Shown: one piece after another, positions 12,546 to 16,708 of the stretch
How the letters are laid out: every line of letters starts with the position of its first letter
Numbering within the stretch: position 1 is the stretch's first letter
Source: an uncultured Marvinbryantia sp.
GTDB taxonomy: Bacteria; Bacillota; Clostridia; Lachnospirales; Lachnospiraceae
NCBI GenBank assembly: GCA_934394985.1
Contig: CAKRRF010000047.1
Coordinates: 1 to 16,708, forward strand
Direction of reading: 5' to 3'
DNA length: 16,708 nucleotides
Program-made: the position numbers and the translations under genes
Notes under the pieces: model-generated
Database searches by the model: none
Told to the model about the DNA's origin: nothing
The model's input: the letters and a program-made list of their open reading frames with translations, nothing else

Positions 12546-13898
12546 TCAACAATATCTTACCCAGATTCCGATCGTTGCCACAATCATAACAATAACGGTT
12601 GCCGGAACTGCACTCTTGCAATATTTACCCCAGCCGATAATATGTCCTTCTTTTGCCACCACAGACATACCAACTACATTGGCTGATGCTCCAATCGGTG
12701 TGGCACTGCCACCAATATCTGTACCCATGGATAACCCCCATGCCAGTGTGGAAATATCAATGCCATTAACAGCTGCCAGGCTCTGGATTACCGGAACCAT
12801 CGTCGCCGCAAATGGAATATTATCCACAAATGCACTGGCAAGTGCAGATACCCAAATGATAATTGCTACCATAATATACAGATTACCACCGCTGATCTTC
12901 TCTATCACTCCTGCAATCAGTTCCAGAATATGAGTCTGTTCCAGGCCGCCTACCACAACAAACAGACCAATAAAGAATAGCAGTGTTTTATAATCCACTC
13001 CTTTTATAACATTCCACATATTCTTGCCGGATGTCAAAAGGGTCACTGCTGCAATTCCCAATCCAATGGTCGCCACAGTCAGTCCGGTCTGTGCGTGTGT
13101 AATTAAAAGTGCTACTGCTGCCAGAAAAATAACTGTGCTGATAGCAAATCCTTTTTTATCTTTGATCGCTGATTTTGGATCGGGATAATCCTTTGCTGTA
13201 ATGCTGTTTCCTGTCACAGACAGTTCTTTTTGGAAATAAAAATAATAATAAACGATAATCAGAATCAGGGAAATACCAGCCAGAACGCCGGTGTTGGTAA
13301 TGAAATCTGCAAATGTAAGCTGCAGAGAAGTACCTACAATAATATTGGGCGGATCCCCACACATAGTTGCCGATCCTCCAAGATTGGCACAGAAAATCTC
13401 AGCCAGAACCATTGGTACCGGATCGAATTCCAGAAGCTGAGACAACTCTAATGTCACCGCTGCCAGAAATAAAATAACCGTAATACTGTCAATAAACATC
13501 GCAAGTACAGCTGACATAATCATAAATGTGATAAAAATCGGAATAACCTGATATTTTACGGCCTTTGCAATGGACATACACAGCCAGCGGAAAAATCCTG
13601 CTGCTGCCATTCCTTCCACCATAATCATCATACCTGCCACAAAAATTATCGTAGCCCAGTTGATTCCTCCTGTACTTTCTGATGCTTCGCCGGAAACAAT
13701 CCAGAAATTTTTTGTAAAAATTCCTGTAACATTCAATGTCTCCAAGACTGCCGATGCGCTGTGCATACAGACTCCAAAGACCAGAACCAGGGTCAGTAAT
13801 GCGCATCCGAGCGTAATCATGTGCCGTTCAAATTTTTCCATAATGATCAAAAGAAACATTACCAGAAAAATTGCGACCGCTGCAATTTGTGCTGCCAT
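12546..13898 (-). CDS. ArsB/NhaD-type (SLC13-like) permease
   Basis: A 450-residue membrane protein with about 11-12 helices of the ion-transporter superfamily that includes NhaD Na+/H+ antiporters, ArsB and SLC13 carboxylate carriers. The first-half signature is FIDSITVILFLAAVT followed by NLGGSATMCGDPPNIIVG. The second-half repeat is FVDNIPFAATMVPVI and GTDIGGSATPIGASANVVG, the two re-entrant loop motifs of the fold. I cannot decide between Na+/H+ exchange and anion transport. The ATG at 13898 follows GAGGAGGAG. It is first in a unit with the cytidylate-kinase-like gene and has a strong promoter overlapped by a perfect dyad. Confidence 0.9.
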   Translation of the reverse strand: MAAQIAAVAIFLVMFLLIIMEKFERHMITLGCALLTLVLVFGVCMHSASAVLETLNVTGIFTKNFWIVSGEASESTGGINWATIIFVAGMMIMVEGMAAAGFFRWLCMSIAKAVKYQVIPIFITFMIMSAVLAMFIDSITVILFLAAVTLELSQLLEFDPVPMVLAEIFCANLGGSATMCGDPPNIIVGTSLQLTFADFITNTGVLAGISLILIIVYYYFYFQKELSVTGNSITAKDYPDPKSAIKDKKGFAISTVIFLAAVALLITHAQTGLTVATIGLGIAAVTLLTSGKNMWNVIKGVDYKTLLFFIGLFVVVGGLEQTHILELIAGVIEKISGGNLYIMVAIIIWVSALASAFVDNIPFAATMVPVIQSLAAVNGIDISTLAWGLSMGTDIGGSATPIGASANVVGMSVVAKEGHIIGWGKYCKSAVPATVIVMIVATIGIWVRYC

Positions 13899-13930
13899 TT
13901 TTTCTCCTCCTCTGTTTTTTATAACTACGT

Positions 13931-13964
13931 ATTATAAACCGTTCTTGTATTGTTTTCAATACAA
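13931..13964 (-). promoter_or_regulatory. Permease promoter with operator over the -35
   Basis: On the minus strand TTGAAA (13954-13959), a 17-base spacer and a consensus TATAAT (13931-13936), start near 13924, leaving a short 25-base leader. A perfect dyad TTGTATTG-TTTT-CAATACAA (13945-13964, plus strand) covers the -35 with its centre at about -30.5, where a bound protein would repress. The regulator is not in the window. Confidence 0.78.
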
Positions 13965-13969
13965 ATGTT

Positions 13970-13998
13970 CAGAAATTGTATTTATTTTATACATTCTG
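13970..13998. promoter_or_regulatory. Second operator-like inverted repeat upstream of the permease
   Basis: CAGAA-AT-TGTAT (13970-13981) faces ATACA-TTCTG (13989-13998). The inner half-sites TTGTAT and ATACA repeat those of the dyad over the -35. No T-run follows on the minus strand, so it is a poor terminator for pabC, whose stop lies 27 bases upstream. Confidence 0.45.
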
Positions 13999-14024
13999 TA
14001 GGAGTAGTTTTATCTGGAACCTTT

Positions 14025-14771
14025 TCAGAAGGCAGCACTCAGTTTTTCTCTGAGTCTCCTGGATATTTCTGACTGTGCAAAAGTAACCGTACCCAGTCTT
14101 TTTACCGGCATAATTCCCATCAGGGAATTTGTCACAAAGCATTCTTCAAACTGTTCCAGTTCTTCTGGCCGAATCACGCCTTCTTTCACCTTTTCTGTAT
14201 CCAGCAGATATCCCCGAATGATTCCCGGCAGCAAACCACAGGATTTCTTCGGCGTAATGAGTTCTCCCTGTCTGACAAAAAAGATGTTACTGACTGTACC
14301 TTCTGCAATCTCTCCCTTTGTATTCAAAAATATACTTTCCTGCATTCCTCTGGATGCTGCAGCACGTTTTTCCAGAATACAGTCACCATAATTCATGGTT
14401 TTGTGGTAAATCAGTGGTGACGTTTCATTACGTCTTACACTACTGAAATCCATAACAAATCCCTGTTCATACATTTCCGGCATATAATGATTGAGGCGCA
14501 TCTGAAATACCACATTTTTCTCAGAAAGCATAATTTTCAAGCCTCCGTGTCTGAGTTCTGCTTTATTTTCTTTTTCCAGATTTTCAAGATACTCTGCCAC
14601 TGTTTCTCTGGTAATTCCCCTCTTCTTTAATGTGCCAAGTCCAAAAAAATCTGCCGCTCTCTCCAGCCTCTTCAGATGCCGGTCCAAAAATATCGGTTTT
14701 CCCTGTTCTACCGCAATCGTCTCAAATGCTCCAAGTCCAAACTGAAATCCGTTGTCTAATTCGATTTCCAT
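14025..14771 (-). CDS. pabC: 4-amino-4-deoxychorismate lyase (PabC)
   Basis: A PLP-dependent class IV aminotransferase-fold enzyme of 248 residues that splits aminodeoxychorismate into p-aminobenzoate and pyruvate, the last step to the folate precursor. The N-terminus FGLGAFETIAVEQGKPIFLDRHLKRL is typical. Other fold IV elements are Lys in IYHKTMNY as the PLP Schiff-base residue, EIAEGTVSNIFFV, and TPKKSCGLLPGIIRG. Branched-chain and D-amino-acid aminotransferases share the fold, but the one-base overlap with pabAB (TAATG) settles the role. No separate ribosome binding site is needed given that coupling. No strong terminator follows. Confidence 0.93.
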   Translation of the reverse strand: MEIELDNGFQFGLGAFETIAVEQGKPIFLDRHLKRLERAADFFGLGTLKKRGITRETVAEYLENLEKENKAELRHGGLKIMLSEKNVVFQMRLNHYMPEMYEQGFVMDFSSVRRNETSPLIYHKTMNYGDCILEKRAAASRGMQESIFLNTKGEIAEGTVSNIFFVRQGELITPKKSCGLLPGIIRGYLLDTEKVKEGVIRPEELEQFEECFVTNSLMGIMPVKRLGTVTFAQSEISRRLREKLSAAF

Positions 14772-16708
14772 TATTTCAATGCCTCCAATATTGCTTTTGC
14801 TTTCTGCAGAGTCTCTTCATATTCAAATTCCAGATCTGATTCCGCTGTGATTCCGCCACCGACTCCGAGATAATACTTTCCATCTTTATGAACAGCTGTA
14901 CGGATAACAATATTAAAATCACATGCACCGTCCAGTGTCAGGTAACCGATGGATCCTGTATACAGATTTCTTTTTCCATGTTCCAGTTCGTCAATAATCT
15001 CCATGGCGCGATATTTCGGTGCTCCGGTGATCGATCCTCCCGGGAAAGCAGCTTCCAGAAGATCCATCACATTTTTTCCCTCCTGAAGTTCTCCCTCAAT
15101 ATCTGATACCAGATGAAACACCGTAGCATACTCCTCTACCGTAAACAATTCTGTCACCTTCACACTTCCCGGCTTACATACCCTGTTCAGGTCATTTCGC
15201 TCCAGATCTACGATCATCAGCAGTTCACTTTGATCCTTTCCGGAATTCTGCAGTTCTTCCCGCATCTTGCGATCCTCTTTTGGTGTTTCACCTCTTTTTC
15301 TGGTGCCCTTAATTGGTCTGGTACGAACCTTGTGATTCTTCATTTTCAGAAACCGCTCCGGCGATGCGCACACGATCTGATACTCTCCATAATTCAGGTA
15401 TCCGCCAAACGGAGACGGATTTGCCTCTCGCAGATCATAAAATACTTCTAAAGGATCTTTTTCACTTTCAATCGTCAACTGCTGTGTCATATTGGCGATA
15501 TAGATATCACCTTCTATGATATATTGTATCATATCAGCCACTGCCTGCTTATATTCTTCCTTTTCAAAATTCGGGAAAACAGCAATTTGCTTTTCTTTGA
15601 AATGAACGGTTTCATGCCCCTCGATCTGTGTATCTGTGATACGGTTACAGATTTTTTCTGTCTCCTTCAATAGATTTTCTGCACTTTCTGTCATGCCATT
15701 TGCGACCAGATAAATCTCCTTTTTCTGACAATCTTCAATGATAAAACTGTCATAAAAAATCACCACTGCATCTGGAACAGCAACAATATCCTGGTTCGCA
15801 GATGCTATCCTCTGGCGTTTCCGCCCATAATCATAAGAAAAATAACTGATTGCTCCTGATACCATTGGCAGATCTGTTTCATTTTTATCCTCATGCTGCT
15901 CCAGATATGCTTTCAAATATTCTTCAAAAGTAATGCTTTCCTGAAGGACTCCATTTATTGTAAATTGATCTCCGTCCTTAACCAGTTTTTCATAGGGTTT
16001 TCTTCCTATGATCGAATATCTTCCCAACTGATTTACCAGGGAAGAATCCAGAAATACACAATCCGTTTCTTTCTGAAAATAACGGAATAAATCTGCAGCA
16101 GGAATATATTTTTCCAGCTTTTTCACCATTCGATTCGTACTGCAGTGATGTTTTTGCTCACTGTTCACGGTGCGTTTCTCTATATGTCCATATTCTTCTG
16201 CCGGACAATTTTGCCACTCTTCGGTCAGATGACAAAAGTTTTTCAGCAATTCGTGACCATATTCTGTCAGAACAGCTTCTGGATGAAACTGTACTCCATA
16301 TAATGGTCTGGTTTTATGAGAGATTGCCATTACTGTCCCATCTTCTGCCATGGCATCGATCTGATATTCTTCCGGGATACTGTCTTTTTCTACAATCAGA
16401 GAATGATATCTGGTTACCCGAAAGTGTTCCGGAAGTCCTGCAAAAAGTCCGGTTCCGTTATGATGAATCTCAGTCACCTTTCCATGCATCGGTTTTTTGC
16501 CCTTTTTCACCGTCGCACCACAACTGTGTCCCAGTACCTGATGTCCCAGACAGACTCCCAGAATCGGTATTTCCCCCTGAAATCGTTCCACAATCTCCAT
16601 ACAAAGCTGTGCATCCCATGGTCTTTTCGGCCCCGGAGACAGCACAATTCCTTCCGGATGCATCCGTTCGATCTCATCAAGGGTAATCTCATCACACCTC
16701 TTTACCAG
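14771..16708 (-). CDS. pabB: Fused PabA-PabB aminodeoxychorismate synthase (partial)
   Basis: The N-terminus is beyond the right edge; 645 residues are present, and the frame stays open to 16708. Counting from the in-frame Met at 16663, residues 1-150 are a class I glutamine amidotransferase (PabA/TrpG type), with the nucleophile Cys38 in GVCLGHQ and the His127/Glu129 pair in QFHPE. After a linker comes the chorismate-binding half, PabB type. Its N-terminal part is from about 190, its catalytic part from about 360, ending in AAFPGGSITGAPK and GVGGGITAESDLEFEYEET. PIKGT at 450-454 carries the Lys typical of PabB; anthranilate synthase TrpE has Ala there. The protein would make aminodeoxychorismate from chorismate and glutamine for PabC, whose start codon overlaps its stop. 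Fused PabAB proteins are known in other bacteria. Confidence 0.95.
   Translation of the reverse strand: MVKRCDEITLDEIERMHPEGIVLSPGPKRPWDAQLCMEIVERFQGEIPILGVCLGHQVLGHSCGATVKKGKKPMHGKVTEIHHNGTGLFAGLPEHFRVTRYHSLIVEKDSIPEEYQIDAMAEDGTVMAISHKTRPLYGVQFHPEAVLTEYGHELLKNFCHLTEEWQNCPAEEYGHIEKRTVNSEQKHHCSTNRMVKKLEKYIPAADLFRYFQKETDCVFLDSSLVNQLGRYSIIGRKPYEKLVKDGDQFTINGVLQESITFEEYLKAYLEQHEDKNETDLPMVSGAISYFSYDYGRKRQRIASANQDIVAVPDAVVIFYDSFIIEDCQKKEIYLVANGMTESAENLLKETEKICNRITDTQIEGHETVHFKEKQIAVFPNFEKEEYKQAVADMIQYIIEGDIYIANMTQQLTIESEKDPLEVFYDLREANPSPFGGYLNYGEYQIVCASPERFLKMKNHKVRTRPIKGTRKRGETPKEDRKMREELQNSGKDQSELLMIVDLERNDLNRVCKPGSVKVTELFTVEEYATVFHLVSDIEGELQEGKNVMDLLEAAFPGGSITGAPKYRAMEIIDELEHGKRNLYTGSIGYLTLDGACDFNIVIRTAVHKDGKYYLGVGGGITAESDLEFEYEETLQKAKAILEALK

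Noticed and set aside
13970..13998. Terminator for pabC
   Set aside because: The inverted repeat has no T-run on the minus strand and its half-sites match the neighbouring operator, so it fits a regulatory site better.
14771..16708. Anthranilate synthase (TrpE/TrpG fusion) as an alternative for the amidotransferase fusion
   Set aside because: The PIKGT motif carries the PabB-type Lys in place of the TrpE-type Ala, and pabC overlaps the 3' end.
1..16708. Defence island, phage, insertion sequence or CRISPR array
   Set aside because: No transposase, integrase, restriction, toxin-antitoxin or Cas-like protein, and no regularly spaced repeats. All genes are co-directional metabolic or transport genes.

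Overview
The window reads as ordinary chromosome from a low-to-moderate GC anaerobic Firmicute, most likely a gut Lachnospiraceae. This rests on AGGAGG-type ribosome binding sites, sigma-A promoters with 17-base spacers, an oxygen-sensitive hybrid cluster protein, a radical SAM enzyme and the general look of the families. I cannot name a genus. Every gene I support lies on the minus strand, so transcription runs from right to left.

Layout, left to right. 1-310: three stacked sigma-A promoters firing leftward out of the window into a structured leader, probably that of an rRNA operon. 400-2095: a secreted protein with Cna-B-like and Ig-like (Big_2) domains, split by a one-base frameshift and preceded by a possible 25-residue basic leader peptide. 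2217-3957: hcp, with a CRP/FNR-type dyad centred at -41.5 of its likely start site. 4051-4657: a small DUF2798-like membrane protein whose ribosome binding site is locked in a long leader hairpin. 4664-6296: a membrane-anchored non-specific nuclease overlapping a SpoU/TrmH-type RNA methyltransferase. 6445-8093: a pyridoxal/pyridoxamine kinase followed by a TatD-associated-type radical SAM protein. 8328-10383: an alanine/glycine:cation symporter under a glycine riboswitch with a terminator, followed by a second long leader segment whose 13-base arm pairs with the symporter ribosome binding site. 10403-11823: a MATE efflux protein with its own promoter. 11849-13998: an ArsB/NhaD-type permease and a cytidylate-kinase-like protein in one unit, with a perfect dyad over the -35. 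14025-16708: pabAB (fused glutamine amidotransferase and aminodeoxychorismate synthase, cut by the right edge) overlapping pabC by one base; together they make p-aminobenzoate for folate.

No mobile element, CRISPR array, tRNA or defence system is visible. What is unusual is regulatory. Two genes (DUF2798-like and the symporter) have leaders that can base-pair with their own Shine-Dalgarno regions, and hcp, the permease and the MATE gene carry clean dyads at their promoters. The DUF2798-like leader, which can also form a competing local hairpin, is the best candidate here for an undescribed element.
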